From: Magnetococcales bacterium
Lineage (GTDB): Bacteria > Pseudomonadota > Magnetococcia > Magnetococcales > JADFYX01
Length of the DNA stretch: 64,000 nt
NCBI GenBank assembly: GCA_002753565.1
Contig: PEAM01000024.1
Span: forward strand, 1 to 64,000
Reading direction: 5' to 3'
This document shows, piece by piece, positions 27,511-37,624 of the stretch. Position 1 is the first letter of the stretch; each line of letters starts with the position of its first letter. The position numbers were made by a program, and so were the translations under genes. The notes under the pieces are model-generated. The model searched no databases and was not told where the DNA came from. It was given only the letters and a program-made list of their open reading frames with translations.

Positions 27511-29664
27511 ATGTCCAAGATGCAAAAATCGACACAGGATGATTGGAAAAGACTGGCAGAGGCTTCCCTCAAAGGTCGGGACCTCTCAGACATCCACTGG
27601 ACCTCACCCGACGGCACCACCCTTAAAACCCTCTACACCGCCCAAGATACCGCCAACCTCCCCCACCAAGAGAGCTATCCGGGTCTGGACCCTTTTGTCC
27701 GTGGCCCCTACCCCACCATGTATGGGGGTCGCCCCTGGACCATTCGACAGTATGCGGGTTTTTCTACCGCCGAGGAGTCCAATGCCTTCTACCGCAAAGC
27801 GTTGGCAGCGGGGGGACAAGGGGTTTCGGTGGCCTTCGATCTGGCCACCCACCGGGGTTATGACTCCGACCACCCCCGTGTGACCGGGGATGTAGGTAAG
27901 GCGGGGGTTGCCATCGATAGTGTGGAAGATATGAAGGTGCTTTTTGACCAGATCCCCCTGGACAAAGTCTCCGTCTCCATGACCATGAACGGCGCAGTCT
28001 TGCCGATTTTGGCGGGCTATGTGGTGGCAGCCGAAGAGCAAGGGGTCGCCCAGAATCAGCTGCGAGGCACCATTCAGAACGATATTCTCAAAGAGTTTAT
28101 GGTGCGCAACACCTATATCTATCCTCCGACCCCCTCCATGCGGATTGTTGGCGATATCATTCAATATGCTTCGGACCATATGCCCCAGTTTAACACCATC
28201 TCCATCTCTGGCTATCACATCCAAGAGGCCGGGGCCGATGCCGCTCTGGAGCTGGCCTATACCCTGGCCAACGGCCGAGAGTATGTCCGTACCGCCATCC
28301 ACAACGGCATGTCGGTCGATGATTTTGCCGGTCGGCTCTCCTTCTTTTTTGGTATCGGCATGAACTTTTATGTCGAGATTGCCAAACTCCGAGCCGCCCG
28401 ACTGCTCTGGTCGGAGGTGATGGATGAGTTTAACCCCAAGAAGGCCAAATCCCGCATGTTGCGGACCCACTGCCAGACCTCCGGCTGGAGTTTGACCTCT
28501 CAAGACCCCTATAACAACGTCATAAGAACCACCATCGAGGCCATGGCTGCCGTGTTTGGCGGCACCCAATCTCTACACACCAACGCCCTGGATGAGGCCA
28601 TTGCCCTACCGTCGGAGTTCTCCTCTCGCATTGCCCGCAACACCCAACTGATTATTCAAGAAGAGGCCCACATCACACCGGTTGCCGACCCCTGGGGCGG
28701 CTCCCACATGATGGAGTCCCTCACCCACGAACTGGCCGAAAAGGCCCGTTCGATCATGGCAGAGGTAGAAGAGAGAGGCGGGATGGTCAAGGCCATCGAG
28801 AGCGGCCTGCCCCAACGCCGCATCGAAGAGGCGGCGGCCGGCAAGCAGGCCCGTATCGACCGGGGCATCGAGACCATTGTCGGGGTGAACAAATACACCC
28901 TCGATCAAGAAGATGCCATCGATGTCCTCAAGGTGGACAACAATGCGGTCCGGGATTCCCAGGTCAGGCAGTTGGCGAAGATCAGGTCCAGCCGGGATAG
29001 TGCCAAGGTGGAGGCCGCCCTGACCGCTCTGACCCAGGCCGCCCAAGAGAACAGCGGTAATCTGCTGGATCTCTCCATCCAGGCCATCCGGCTACGGGCT
29101 ACCGTGGGCGAGGTTACTTCAGCTCTGGAGAAGGTCTATGGTCGCCATCAGGGTTCAACCGATACCATCCGAGGGGTGTATGGCAAGGTGTGGGAAGATG
29201 ACTCGGCTTGGTCTAACCTGAAAAATGAGGTAGAATCTTTTGCAGTGCAGCAGGGGCGTCGACCTCGGATCATGGTGGTCAAGATGGGGCAGGATGGTCA
29301 CGACCGAGGCGCCAAGGTGATTGCTACCGCTTTTGCCGATGCCGGGTTTGATGTGGATCTGGCCCCTCTGTTCCAGACACCGGCAGAGGTGGCGGCCCAG
29401 GCGATTGAAAATGATGTGCATGTGGTGGGGGTCTCTACCCTGGCTGGGGCGCACAACACCCTGATCCCCCAATTGATAGAGGATTTAAAACAGCAGGGAG
29501 CCGACGATATTTTAGTGGTAGCGGGTGGAGTTATTCCAGAACAGGACTATGAAGAGTTGAAAGAGGCCGGTGTAACCGATATCTTTGGCCCCGGTACCTC
29601 GGCTGTGGATTCGGCCGGTCGGGTGGTGCGTGCCATCACAGCACGGCTATCAAAAACCTCTTGA
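27511..29664 (+). CDS. mcm: Methylmalonyl-CoA mutase
   Basis: The 717-residue protein is a complete single-chain mutase. A TIM-barrel catalytic domain ([52 protein letters not shown]) is followed by a C-terminal cobalamin domain with the axial histidine H597 in GQDGHDRG and the tail [12 protein letters not shown]...G...IFGPGT. It isomerises (R)-methylmalonyl-CoA to succinyl-CoA. ATG 27511 has AGAGGAG at good spacing; the frame opens at 27448. The next genes (meaB, pccB, pccA, epimerase) complete the pathway in one operon. Ethylmalonyl-CoA mutase is an alternative, but the linked propionyl-CoA carboxylase and epimerase favour this call. Confidence 0.97.
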   Translation: MSKMQKSTQDDWKRLAEASLKGRDLSDIHWTSPDGTTLKTLYTAQDTANLPHQESYPGLDPFVRGPYPTMYGGRPWTIRQYAGFSTAEESNAFYRKALAAGGQGVSVAFDLATHRGYDSDHPRVTGDVGKAGVAIDSVEDMKVLFDQIPLDKVSVSMTMNGAVLPILAGYVVAAEEQGVAQNQLRGTIQNDILKEFMVRNTYIYPPTPSMRIVGDIIQYASDHMPQFNTISISGYHIQEAGADAALELAYTLANGREYVRTAIHNGMSVDDFAGRLSFFFGIGMNFYVEIAKLRAARLLWSEVMDEFNPKKAKSRMLRTHCQTSGWSLTSQDPYNNVIRTTIEAMAAVFGGTQSLHTNALDEAIALPSEFSSRIARNTQLIIQEEAHITPVADPWGGSHMMESLTHELAEKARSIMAEVEERGGMVKAIESGLPQRRIEEAAAGKQARIDRGIETIVGVNKYTLDQEDAIDVLKVDNNAVRDSQVRQLAKIRSSRDSAKVEAALTALTQAAQENSGNLLDLSIQAIRLRATVGEVTSALEKVYGRHQGSTDTIRGVYGKVWEDDSAWSNLKNEVESFAVQQGRRPRIMVVKMGQDGHDRGAKVIATAFADAGFDVDLAPLFQTPAEVAAQAIENDVHVVGVSTLAGAHNTLIPQLIEDLKQQGADDILVVAGGVIPEQDYEELKEAGVTDIFGPGTSAVDSAGRVVRAITARLSKTS

Positions 29665-29683
29665 TACGGGCATAACCCCAACC

Positions 29684-30673
29684 ATGGGCTCTCTTACGCT
29701 CCCGGCCTATTTATCCGGTATTCGGGAACAGAACCGACGGACTATTGCCAAGGCCATCACCCTGGTCGAGAGTACCCGCCAACCTGACCGGGCCCTCTCC
29801 CAGACGTTATTGGCCGCTCTTGCCGAACAGGCCCCTTCCGACTCCTTTCGGGTCGGTATCAGTGGCCCACCGGGGGTGGGAAAAAGTACCTTTATCGAGG
29901 CGTTGGGGCTGCACCTGCTGACCCAGGGAAAACGGGTCGCCATTTTGGCTGTCGACCCCTCCTCTCAACGAACCGGCGGCAGTATTCTGGGGGATAAAAC
30001 CCGTATGGGGCGGCTGATGGGCAATCGGCAGGTGTTTATCCGGCCCAGCCCAACAGGAAAAAACCTGGGCGGAGTGGCCAGAAAAACCCGCGAGACCATT
30101 TTAATCCTGGAAGCTGCCGGTTTTGACACCATTCTGGTCGAAACCGTCGGGGTGGGTCAGAGTGAGACGGTGGTGGCGGGCATGGTCGATTTTTTCACTC
30201 TGCTGCATCTACCCAACGCCGGGGATGATCTTCAGGGGATCAAGCGGGGGATCATGGAGGTGGCAGATGCCCTGGTGGTCAACAAGGCCGACGGCCCCCT
30301 CCAAGAGGCGGCCCATCAGGCGGCACGAGGGTTGAAGTCAGCCCTGCAACTGCTGGGGGCAGCCGATCCGGGCTGGCAGACGCCGGTCTTGCTGACCAGC
30401 GCCCAAACCGGATTGGGCATTGCTGAATGCTGGCAGACCATGCAACATTTTTTCAGCCAGATGCGCCAGAGTGGGCAGCTGATCATCAAACGGCAGCAAC
30501 AGAATAAAAATTGGATGTGGGAAATGGTGATGGATGAGTTGAAGGACCAATTTATTCACCATCCTCGGGTTCATCTGCAGCTACCGGCTTTAAGCCAGGC
30601 GGTTGGAGAGGGCAGAACAACCCCGGTGACTGCAGCCACGATACTATTGCAGGCGTTTAGGGAAAAACGCTGA
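29684..30673 (+). CDS. meaB: Methylmalonyl-CoA mutase-associated GTPase MeaB
   Basis: The 329-residue G3E-type GTPase loads and protects the mutase cobalamin. Visible are the P-loop GPPGVGKS, AVDPSS..TGGSILGDKTRM, the switch region RPSPT....GGVA..TRE, the ETVGVGQSE motif, and VVNKADG for guanine recognition. The start at ATG 29684, 19 nt after mcm, lacks a strong Shine-Dalgarno site, so coupling to mcm is likely; the open frame overlaps mcm from 29585. The call is secure from sequence and context. Confidence 0.96.
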   Translation: MGSLTLPAYLSGIREQNRRTIAKAITLVESTRQPDRALSQTLLAALAEQAPSDSFRVGISGPPGVGKSTFIEALGLHLLTQGKRVAILAVDPSSQRTGGSILGDKTRMGRLMGNRQVFIRPSPTGKNLGGVARKTRETILILEAAGFDTILVETVGVGQSETVVAGMVDFFTLLHLPNAGDDLQGIKRGIMEVADALVVNKADGPLQEAAHQAARGLKSALQLLGAADPGWQTPVLLTSAQTGLGIAECWQTMQHFFSQMRQSGQLIIKRQQQNKNWMWEMVMDELKDQFIHHPRVHLQLPALSQAVGEGRTTPVTAATILLQAFREKR

Positions 30674-30735
30674 TTTTCCTGGTTTTCCAGGAGCATGTTT
30701 TCACCTTTTAGTTATAGAGCGAGGTAGGGAAACCC

Positions 30736-32280
30736 ATGCAGGAAATTCTCAACAAATTTGTGGAACTCCGAGCAGAGGCACGAATGGGCGGAGGTCAACA
30801 GCGTATTGATGCCCAACATGCCCGCGGCAAGCTGACGGCTCGGGAGGCCATTGAGGTTCTTCTCGACGATGGTTCCTTCGAAGAGCTGGACACCTTTGTT
30901 CAGCACCGTTGCATCGACTTTGGCATGGACAAGCAACATATAGCCGGAGATGGCGTGGTAGCCGGCTATGGCACCATCAACAGACGGAGAATCTTTGTCT
31001 TTGCCCAAGACTTTACCGTCTTTGGCGGCTCTCTATCCGAGGCCAACGCCACCAAAATCTGTAAGATCATGGATATGGCCATGAAGGTGGGTGCGCCGGT
31101 TATCGGTCTGAATGACTCGGGAGGTGCCCGTATTCAAGAGGGTGTTGCCTCTTTGGGTGGCTATGCGGATATTTTCCAGCGTAACGTCATGGCCTCTGGC
31201 GTTATTCCACAAATTTCAGCCATCCTCGGCCCCTGTGCCGGTGGCGCGGTCTATTCACCGGCCCTGACCGATTTTATCATGATGGTAGAAGACAACTCCT
31301 ACATGTTCGTCACCGGGCCGGAGGTGGTTAAAACCGTCACCCACGAGGATGTAACGGTTGAGGAGTTGGGGGGAGCCAAAACCCATTTTACCAAGTCGGG
31401 CGTCTCCCATTTTGCTTTTCCCAACGGCATGGTTCTGCTGCGCCAACTGCGCCGACTGTTTTCGTTTCTCCCCTCTAATAATCGCGAGAAAGCACCGGTT
31501 GTCAACACCGGAGATCCGGCGGACCGCCATGAAAAATCCCTCGACTACCTGATTCCCGACGACCCCAATCAATCGTACGATATGTCCGAGTTGATCAAAA
31601 AAGTGGTGGACAACTATGACTTTATGGAGGTTCAGGGAGGATTTGCCCGGAATATCATCACCGGCTTTGGTCGGCTGAAGGGTGAAACCGTCGGTATTGT
31701 TGCCAATCAGCCCATGGTGTTGGCGGGCTGTCTGGATATCAACTCCAGCATCAAGGCGGCGCGCTTTGTGCAATTTTGCGACTGCTTCAACATTCCCATT
31801 CTCACTTTTGTCGATGTACCGGGATTTTTGCCCGGCAAACAGCAGGAGTTGGGCGGTATCATCAAACACGGCGCCAAACTGCTCTATGCCTACGCCCAAT
31901 GTACCGTACCCAAAATAACCGTCATCACCCGCAAGGCTTATGGGGGGGCTTACGATGTGATGGCCTCCAAACATCTTCGGGGGGATTTAAACCTGGCCTG
32001 GCCCAATGCCGAGATTGCCGTGATGGGTGCCAAGGGGGCGGCGGAGATTATTTTCCGTAACGAAATCCGTTCTGCCGACGATCCCGAAGCCAAACTCAAA
32101 GAGAAGACCGATGAGTATTCAGACCGCTTTGCCAACCCGTTTATCGCCGCTCAGCGGGGGTATATTGACGATGTGATTCGACCAAGCCGTACCCGTTGGC
32201 GGGTCATCAGGGGGCTGGAGATGTTGGCCAATAAAAAGGTCGAGAATCCCTGGAAAAAACACGGAAACATTCCTCTTTAG
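30736..32280 (+). CDS. pccB: Propionyl-CoA carboxylase, carboxyltransferase (beta) subunit
   Basis: The 514-residue protein belongs to the acyl-CoA carboxyltransferase family: two crotonase-fold halves with [39 protein letters not shown]-like motif (here [18 protein letters not shown]), [16 protein letters not shown], and in the second half [27 protein letters not shown] and [12 protein letters not shown]. It transfers the carboxyl group from biotin to propionyl-CoA. The [13 protein letters not shown] substrate loop fits propionyl-CoA rather than acetyl-CoA enzymes. AGGTAGGG precedes the ATG. The alpha subunit gene follows after 17 nt. Confidence 0.96.
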   Translation: MQEILNKFVELRAEARMGGGQQRIDAQHARGKLTAREAIEVLLDDGSFEELDTFVQHRCIDFGMDKQHIAGDGVVAGYGTINRRRIFVFAQDFTVFGGSLSEANATKICKIMDMAMKVGAPVIGLNDSGGARIQEGVASLGGYADIFQRNVMASGVIPQISAILGPCAGGAVYSPALTDFIMMVEDNSYMFVTGPEVVKTVTHEDVTVEELGGAKTHFTKSGVSHFAFPNGMVLLRQLRRLFSFLPSNNREKAPVVNTGDPADRHEKSLDYLIPDDPNQSYDMSELIKKVVDNYDFMEVQGGFARNIITGFGRLKGETVGIVANQPMVLAGCLDINSSIKAARFVQFCDCFNIPILTFVDVPGFLPGKQQELGGIIKHGAKLLYAYAQCTVPKITVITRKAYGGAYDVMASKHLRGDLNLAWPNAEIAVMGAKGAAEIIFRNEIRSADDPEAKLKEKTDEYSDRFANPFIAAQRGYIDDVIRPSRTRWRVIRGLEMLANKKVENPWKKHGNIPL

Positions 32281-32297
32281 TCGGGGTTGGAGAGATC

Positions 32298-34256
32298 ATG
32301 AATAAAATTCTTATAGCCAATCGGGGTGAAATCGCCTGCCGGGTGATTCGTACCGCCAAAAAAATGGGTATCGCTACGGTAGCCGTCTATTCCGAAGCGG
32401 ACAGAGAGACCCTGTTTGTCCGGGAGGCCGACGAGGCCATCTGTGTCGGTCCGGCTGCCAGCTCCGAATCCTATCTGGTGGTAGAGAACATTCTCAATGC
32501 CATCGATGTGAGCGGGGCAGATGCCGTCCATCCGGGATATGGGTTCTTATCCGAAAATGCCACCTTCTGTGAGGCGTTGATGGAGCGGGGCGTCACCTTT
32601 ATTGGCCCTGGTCTTCGGGCCATTCAGGCCATGGGAGACAAAATTGAGTCCAAGCGCATTGCCGAAGCCTCGGGGGTCAACACCATTCCAGGCTATGACG
32701 GCATCATTACCAGCCAGGATCAGGCGGTCGAGGTTGCCAATCAGGTCGGCTATCCGGTGATGATCAAAGCGTCGGCGGGTGGCGGCGGTAAGGGGATGCG
32801 GGTTGCCCACAACGATGAAGAGGCCCGTGAAGGGTGGGAGACCGCCTCCAACGAAGGGCGCTCCTACTTTAACGATGACCGGGTTTTTATCGAAAAATTT
32901 ATTGAAAACCCTCGCCATATCGAGATTCAAATCCTGGCAGACACCTTTGGCAACACCCTCTATCTCAACGAACGGGAGTGTTCCATCCAGCGGCGCAACC
33001 AAAAAGTGATCGAAGAGGCTCCCTCCCCTTTTGTCGACCCCAAAATGCGTCAGGCCATGGGTGAGCAGGCGGTCATGTTATCCAAGGCTGTGGACTATGT
33101 CTCGGCGGGTACGGTGGAGTTTATTGTCGGGGCGGATAAGAGCTTCTATTTTCTGGAGATGAACACCCGGCTCCAGGTAGAGCATCCTATCACCGAAAAA
33201 ATTACTGAACTGGATCTGGTCGAACAGATGATCCGGGTTGCACGCGGAGAAGAGTTGAGCTTTGTCCAGAGTGAAGTGAAGCTCCGGGGCTGGGCCATTG
33301 AGTGCCGGGTCTATGCTGAAAACCCCTACCGGAACTTCATGCCCTCCACCGGTCGCCTGGTCTACTATCGTGCTCCGGCTGAAGATGCCCGAATCCGGGT
33401 TGACTCCGGTGTTTTCGAAGGGGGCGAGGTCTCCATGTTCTACGATCCCATGATCTCTAAACTGATCAGTTGGGGGCGAGATCGGGATGAGGCCATCTCC
33501 CATATGGAGACCGCTCTGGATGACTATCTTATCCAGGGTCCAGAGCATAACCTGGATCTGCTCAACACCATTATCCGTCATCCCCGTTTTCAGTCGGGGG
33601 ATATCTCCACCAACTTTATTGCCGAGGAGTTTGCCGACGGCTTTCACGGGGCCAAGCCAACCCTGGAGAGTACCCAGGCGTTTGCCATTGCCGCAGCCAT
33701 TGTCGAACAGGAAGAGAGCATTCTTTTTAACGACATTCCCCCGGTACAGTCCTATGTTGTCACGGTTGATGGCCAGGAGATTGAGTTAACCATTGCCCAC
33801 AATCAAGGCAGTCGCCTCATCACCTTTGAGGGCAGCGACCCGCTGAATGTCGAGTTCTATTTCCGTCCCGGCGCCCGTCTGGCCAAGGTTTATATTCCCG
33901 ACTATTCCGGCACCTATCGCATTCGTCGACTACCCGAGGGCTATCTGCTCTCTCAGGGTGGTCGCAGCGTAACGGCCATAGCCCGAACCCGTCGCCACCA
34001 TGAGCTTGCCAAACATATGCTCTTAAAACTGCCCAAAGACATGAGCCGCATGTTGGTTTCACCCATGCCGGGCATGGTACTGAAGGTGATGGTAGGTAAG
34101 GGTCAAGTGGTCAATGCTGGTCAACCTCTCTGTGTTCTGGAAGCCATGAAAATGGAGAATGCCATGCGGGCTGAGAACGACGGCAAGGTGAAGGAGGTTC
34201 ATGTCGTACCGGGGCAGGCGGTTGAGGCAGACGCTGTGTTAATGGAGTTTGAATAA
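32298..34256 (+). CDS. pccA: Propionyl-CoA carboxylase, biotin carboxylase/carrier (alpha) subunit
   Basis: The 652-residue protein starts with the biotin carboxylase domain (KILIANRGEIACRVIRTAKKMGI, HPGYGFLSENA, ASAGGGGKGMR, ECSIQRRNQKVIEE, FLEMNTRLQVEHP), then a linker/BT region that contacts the beta subunit (about 470-570), and ends in a biotinyl domain with K618 in EAMKMENAM. It carboxylates biotin with bicarbonate and ATP. Length and layout match alpha subunits of propionyl-CoA carboxylase. The biotin protein ligase is not in the window. The epimerase gene follows with 1 nt between the genes. Confidence 0.97.
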   Translation: MNKILIANRGEIACRVIRTAKKMGIATVAVYSEADRETLFVREADEAICVGPAASSESYLVVENILNAIDVSGADAVHPGYGFLSENATFCEALMERGVTFIGPGLRAIQAMGDKIESKRIAEASGVNTIPGYDGIITSQDQAVEVANQVGYPVMIKASAGGGGKGMRVAHNDEEAREGWETASNEGRSYFNDDRVFIEKFIENPRHIEIQILADTFGNTLYLNERECSIQRRNQKVIEEAPSPFVDPKMRQAMGEQAVMLSKAVDYVSAGTVEFIVGADKSFYFLEMNTRLQVEHPITEKITELDLVEQMIRVARGEELSFVQSEVKLRGWAIECRVYAENPYRNFMPSTGRLVYYRAPAEDARIRVDSGVFEGGEVSMFYDPMISKLISWGRDRDEAISHMETALDDYLIQGPEHNLDLLNTIIRHPRFQSGDISTNFIAEEFADGFHGAKPTLESTQAFAIAAAIVEQEESILFNDIPPVQSYVVTVDGQEIELTIAHNQGSRLITFEGSDPLNVEFYFRPGARLAKVYIPDYSGTYRIRRLPEGYLLSQGGRSVTAIARTRRHHELAKHMLLKLPKDMSRMLVSPMPGMVLKVMVGKGQVVNAGQPLCVLEAMKMENAMRAENDGKVKEVHVVPGQAVEADAVLMEFE

Positions 34257-34257
34257 G

Positions 34258-34662
34258 ATGATTGGTCGGCTTAATCATGTTGCCATGGTGGTACCTGACC
34301 TGGAGCGTGCGGTCAGCCGTTATCGGGATCTTCTCGGGGCCACGGTTACAGCCCCGGAAGATCTGCCGGAACATGGTGTGCGGGTGGTGTTTGTTCGCCT
34401 TCCCAACACCAATGTAGAGCTTTTATTTCCAATTGGAGAGAAGAGTCCGGTCGCTCCCTTTCTGGCAAAAAACCCTTCGGGGGGGATGCACCATGTCTGT
34501 TATGAGGTGGAGGACATCGAAGCGGCCGTCGCCACCCTGTTGGCCGATGGCACCCTGCGGGTGTTGAACCCCAAACCCAAAATCGGCGCCCACGGCAAGC
34601 CGGTCGTCTTTCTCCACCCCAAGGATAACGACGGCGTCTTGACCGAACTGGAGCAGGCCTGA
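34258..34662 (+). CDS. mce: Methylmalonyl-CoA epimerase
   Basis: The 134-residue protein of the vicinal-oxygen-chelate fold converts (S)- to (R)-methylmalonyl-CoA, linking the carboxylase to the mutase. Metal-binding positions are visible in LNHVAMVV (His), MHHVCYEVED (His) and the C-terminal LTELEQA (Glu), with the family loop VRVVFVRLPN.NVELLFP and HPKDNDGVLTELE. ATG 34258 immediately follows the pccA stop and uses GGAG within the end of pccA as its ribosome site, so translation is coupled. It closes the operon, and a strong terminator follows. Confidence 0.96.
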   Translation: MIGRLNHVAMVVPDLERAVSRYRDLLGATVTAPEDLPEHGVRVVFVRLPNTNVELLFPIGEKSPVAPFLAKNPSGGMHHVCYEVEDIEAAVATLLADGTLRVLNPKPKIGAHGKPVVFLHPKDNDGVLTELEQA

Positions 34663-34704
34663 TCTGAGAGGGTGGGCTGTTTCCAGGCTCAATCCTCCTC
34701 AACC

Positions 34705-34744
34705 AAAAAAGGGTTTATCCTGTCTGTCGGATAAACCCTTTTTT
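34705..34744 (+). terminator. Strong terminator after the propionyl-CoA operon
   Basis: A perfect 16-bp stem (34705-34720 with 34729-34744) contains GGGTTTATCC/GGATAAACCC flanked by A6/T6 runs, with an 8-nt loop. It ends the mcm-meaB-pccB-pccA-mce transcript 42 nt past the stop and could also act on the opposite strand. Confidence 0.9.
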
Positions 34745-34827
34745 GCACAACTATAGTTAATTAAAACCAAATTTGGACAACGGTTAAAGGCAAAATCAAC
34801 ACCTTGGGAGGCCTTGCAGGCCCCCAC

Positions 34828-34963
34828 GCTTTTAAAGGTGAAAAATAAAAGCAAGGTCAAAGACTTAGAACCTTGGGCTCTGCCCAAACCCGCTGGGAAG
34901 GCATCCATGCCTTCCCAGACCCATCCGCAATCGTTTGGTACAAATTTGGTTTGGGATCTCTAT
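34828..34963 (+). repeat. Dispersed intergenic repeat, copy B
   Basis: This is the second copy of the repeat at 21327-21458, same orientation, about 93% identical over a 97-bp core. Here the inner palindrome TGGGAAGGCAT-CC-ATGCCTTCCCA is perfect (11-bp arms). It sits between the operon terminator and the 3' end of prpE, where it could form an RNA hairpin in the prpE 3' region. Confidence 0.85.
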
Positions 34964-34987
34964 CAAACCCATCAACTTAGAGAATAC

Positions 34988-36868
34988 TCAAGGCTTTTTA
35001 AGAGAACTCTTGATACCGTCCAATACCGATGCATCATCAATAGTCGGCAGATCTCCCGGATCATCCCCTTCTGCCAAAGAGAGAATCGCCCGCCGCAAAA
35101 CCTTGCCAGAGCGGGTTTTAGGGAGGCCATTGACCATGTAGATATGTTTTGGTCGGGCAATCGGACCGATCTCACGGGAGACCAGTGCTTTTAAATCGGC
35201 CTCCCCAGCCGGACCCATATCCTGGTTGGTCACCACAAACGCGACCACCTCTTGGCCTTTCAACTCATCTTTAATCCCAACCGCAGCGACCTCAACAACC
35301 GATGGATGGGTACAGAGAATCTCCTCAATCTCACGGGTTCCCAGACGGTGACCCGCCACATTGATCACATCATCATCTCGTCCCATGATGAAATAGTAGC
35401 CGTCGTCATCGTGCATGGCATAATCGAAAGAGGCATACATCAGCTCTTTGAAGCGTGAAAAATAGGTCTCGACAAAGCGCTTGTCATCCCCCCAGATAGT
35501 GGTCATACACCCTGGCGGCAGAGGAGGCTTGATCATCAAAGAGCCTTTTTCGTTGGCCTTTACCGGTTGAGCGGTCTGTTCATCCACCAACTGAACATCA
35601 TACCCATAAGCCGGTAGAGCCGGTGAGCCAAACTTGGTCTCCATCAGCCCCAAGCCAGCAAAGTTGGTTAGAATGGGCCAGCCGGTCTCTGTCTGCCAAT
35701 AGTTATCGACCACCGAACCGGTCAGTGTGCCGGAGATCCAACGGTGGGTCTCACGATCCAGAGGCTCACCTGCCAGAAACAGATAGCGCAAAGAAGAGAG
35801 ATCATATTTTTCAATCCACTCCTCACCGGTTTTTTTCAGCAGTCGAATGGCCGTCGGGGCCGTAAACATCACACTGACCTTGTATTTTTCGATAATAGAC
35901 CACCAGATGCCTGGATCAGGACGGATGGGCAGCCCCTCATAAAGGATGGTGGTCGCACCTGTCAGAAGGGGGGCATAGACAATGTAGGAGTGTCCAACAA
36001 CCCAACCGATATCCGAACCGGTGAGCATGGTCTCTCCTGGCTGCAGGTCGTAGATATGCTTCATGGAGGCCCGCATGGCGACCGCATGACCACCGGTATC
36101 CCGCTGCACCCCTTTGGGTGTGCCGGTTGTGCCAGAGGTATAGAGAATATAGGAAGGGTGGGTTGACTCTACGGAAACAGCGGCCACACGCTTACCAATA
36201 TTTTTTCCCATCTCCCCATCCCAATCATACTCCTCTTCCCCCAGAGTAAACCCCTGGGCCAAGCCCCGGTTGACCATCAGAACCTTGGGCTTGGGGGTGG
36301 TAATCTGTTCGAAAGAGGCGTCCAATAACGGCTTGTAGGGGATGGGTTTGCCGTTACGCAATCCGGCATCAGCCGAGACAATAACCTTCGGGGTGGCGTC
36401 ATCAATACGAGAGGCCAGTGCGTGGGCGGCAAAGCCACCAAAAACAACCGAATGAACCGCACCGATGCGAACACAGGCCAACATGGCGACAACAGCCTGG
36501 GGAATCATCGGCATGTAGATGAGAACCCGGTCCCCTTTTCCCACACCCAGACTCTGATAAACAGCGGCGGCCTGGTTGACCTGATCGTGGAGATCTTGGT
36601 AGGTAATCTCTACACTCTTGTTCTCCTCTGTGGATACCCAAATCAGAGCGTTTTGATCGCCCCGTTCTGTCAGGTGACGATCGACAGCATTGTGACAGAG
36701 GTTGATTTTTCCATCGGGGAACCACTTGGCGAAAGGGGGGTTGCTGTAGTCTAAAACCTCATTGAAAGGGGTGTCCCACTCAACCAACTCCGCCTGTTTT
36801 CGCCAGAAATCTTCTTTGTTATCAATTGATTCACGATAAAACTCTTCATACTTTTGTCTGTTACCCAT
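34988..36868 (-). CDS. prpE: Propionyl-CoA synthetase (AMP-forming acyl-CoA ligase)
   Basis: The 626-residue protein is an acetyl/propionyl-CoA synthetase-type ligase: the adenylate loop YTSGTTGTPKGVQRDTGGHAV, the hinge-region DDVINVAGHRLGTREIEE and the acetylatable lysine motif PKTRSGKVLRRAI. The GTPKGVQRDTGGHAVA and DIGWVVGHSYIVYAPL segments are typical of PrpE rather than Acs. It makes propionyl-CoA from propionate, ATP and CoA, feeding the adjacent carboxylase pathway. ATG 36868 has GGGAGGA 10 nt upstream; the frame opens at 36892. It is convergent with the pcc operon. Acetate may be a secondary substrate. Confidence 0.92.
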   Translation of the reverse strand: MGNRQKYEEFYRESIDNKEDFWRKQAELVEWDTPFNEVLDYSNPPFAKWFPDGKINLCHNAVDRHLTERGDQNALIWVSTEENKSVEITYQDLHDQVNQAAAVYQSLGVGKGDRVLIYMPMIPQAVVAMLACVRIGAVHSVVFGGFAAHALASRIDDATPKVIVSADAGLRNGKPIPYKPLLDASFEQITTPKPKVLMVNRGLAQGFTLGEEEYDWDGEMGKNIGKRVAAVSVESTHPSYILYTSGTTGTPKGVQRDTGGHAVAMRASMKHIYDLQPGETMLTGSDIGWVVGHSYIVYAPLLTGATTILYEGLPIRPDPGIWWSIIEKYKVSVMFTAPTAIRLLKKTGEEWIEKYDLSSLRYLFLAGEPLDRETHRWISGTLTGSVVDNYWQTETGWPILTNFAGLGLMETKFGSPALPAYGYDVQLVDEQTAQPVKANEKGSLMIKPPLPPGCMTTIWGDDKRFVETYFSRFKELMYASFDYAMHDDDGYYFIMGRDDDVINVAGHRLGTREIEEILCTHPSVVEVAAVGIKDELKGQEVVAFVVTNQDMGPAGEADLKALVSREIGPIARPKHIYMVNGLPKTRSGKVLRRAILSLAEGDDPGDLPTIDDASVLDGIKSSLKKP

Positions 36869-36958
36869 GTTTGGCAAATCCTCCCTGATCATTGAGTGAT
36901 TTTTAGAGAAACATCTAACGGTTGCGCACCACGGATGCAGAGTGGTGCAACATGAAAA

Positions 36959-37411
36959 TTATAGGGGTTTGGTATGGGATAATTTAGCAGCCCGGTTGGG
37001 ACAGTTTTCTCTCAAACAGTCGACATAAATGTAGAGAGCATGATCCTGTACAGCAAATCCCCTCTCTGCGGCGATCTCCTTCTGGCGTTTTTCGATCCCC
37101 TCATCGAGAAACTCCTCCACCTTGCCACACTCAATACAGACCAGATGGTCATGGTGGTTTCCTTCGTTAAGCTCGAAGACCGCCTTACCGGTTTCGAAGT
37201 GGTGCCGTTGGAGCAGCCCGGCATGTTCGAATTGGGTCAACACCCGGTAGATGGTCGCCAGACCAATCTCATCCCCCTCGGTAAGAAAGCGCTTATAGAC
37301 ATCCTCTGCGGTAAAGTGGGTTCCGGCTTCATTCAAGAAAAGTTCCATAACCCGCAGACGAGGCAGCGTGGCTTTCAGGCCGGCTTTTTTTAGGTTTTTA
37401 TTCATATTCAT
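36959..37411 (-). CDS. fur: Ferric uptake regulator Fur
   Basis: The 150-residue protein has the Fur layout: an N-terminal winged helix (LKATLPRLRVMELFL, ATIYRVLTQFEHAGLL) and a metal-binding dimerisation domain with NHHDHLVCIECGKVEEF, including the zinc pair CIEC and the second pair CLRENC. As a Fe(II)-loaded repressor it would control iron uptake. Two ATGs (37411 and 37405) could serve; AGGA lies about 9 nt before the first. It lies between prpE, same strand, and a divergent lipase-like gene. Zur or PerR are less likely because the HHDHLVC and CIEC patterns fit classical Fur. Confidence 0.95.
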   Translation of the reverse strand: MNMNKNLKKAGLKATLPRLRVMELFLNEAGTHFTAEDVYKRFLTEGDEIGLATIYRVLTQFEHAGLLQRHHFETGKAVFELNEGNHHDHLVCIECGKVEEFLDEGIEKRQKEIAAERGFAVQDHALYIYVDCLRENCPNRAAKLSHTKPL

Positions 37412-37624
37412 CAGAGGGTATCCTGAAACTTTTTTTCTGTATGAGTGTCACATAACCCGGTAACATGGAAGATAGAGGGTCGAGAGGTGGTCACGTTGTA
37501 AAGAGGATCCACCTGTTACGATTAAACCATTTAATAATCATTATAAATTAATTAAAGTCGGTAGTGAAGGCCATTTGGCTTTATTCGATACATTATCAGC
37601 CATCCGGACAAAAAGGGCAAGATC

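Noticed and set aside
37527-37545. A Fur box between fur and the lipase gene
   Set aside because: AATCATTATA matches one half of the 19-bp consensus well, but the other half matches at only about 3 of 9 positions.
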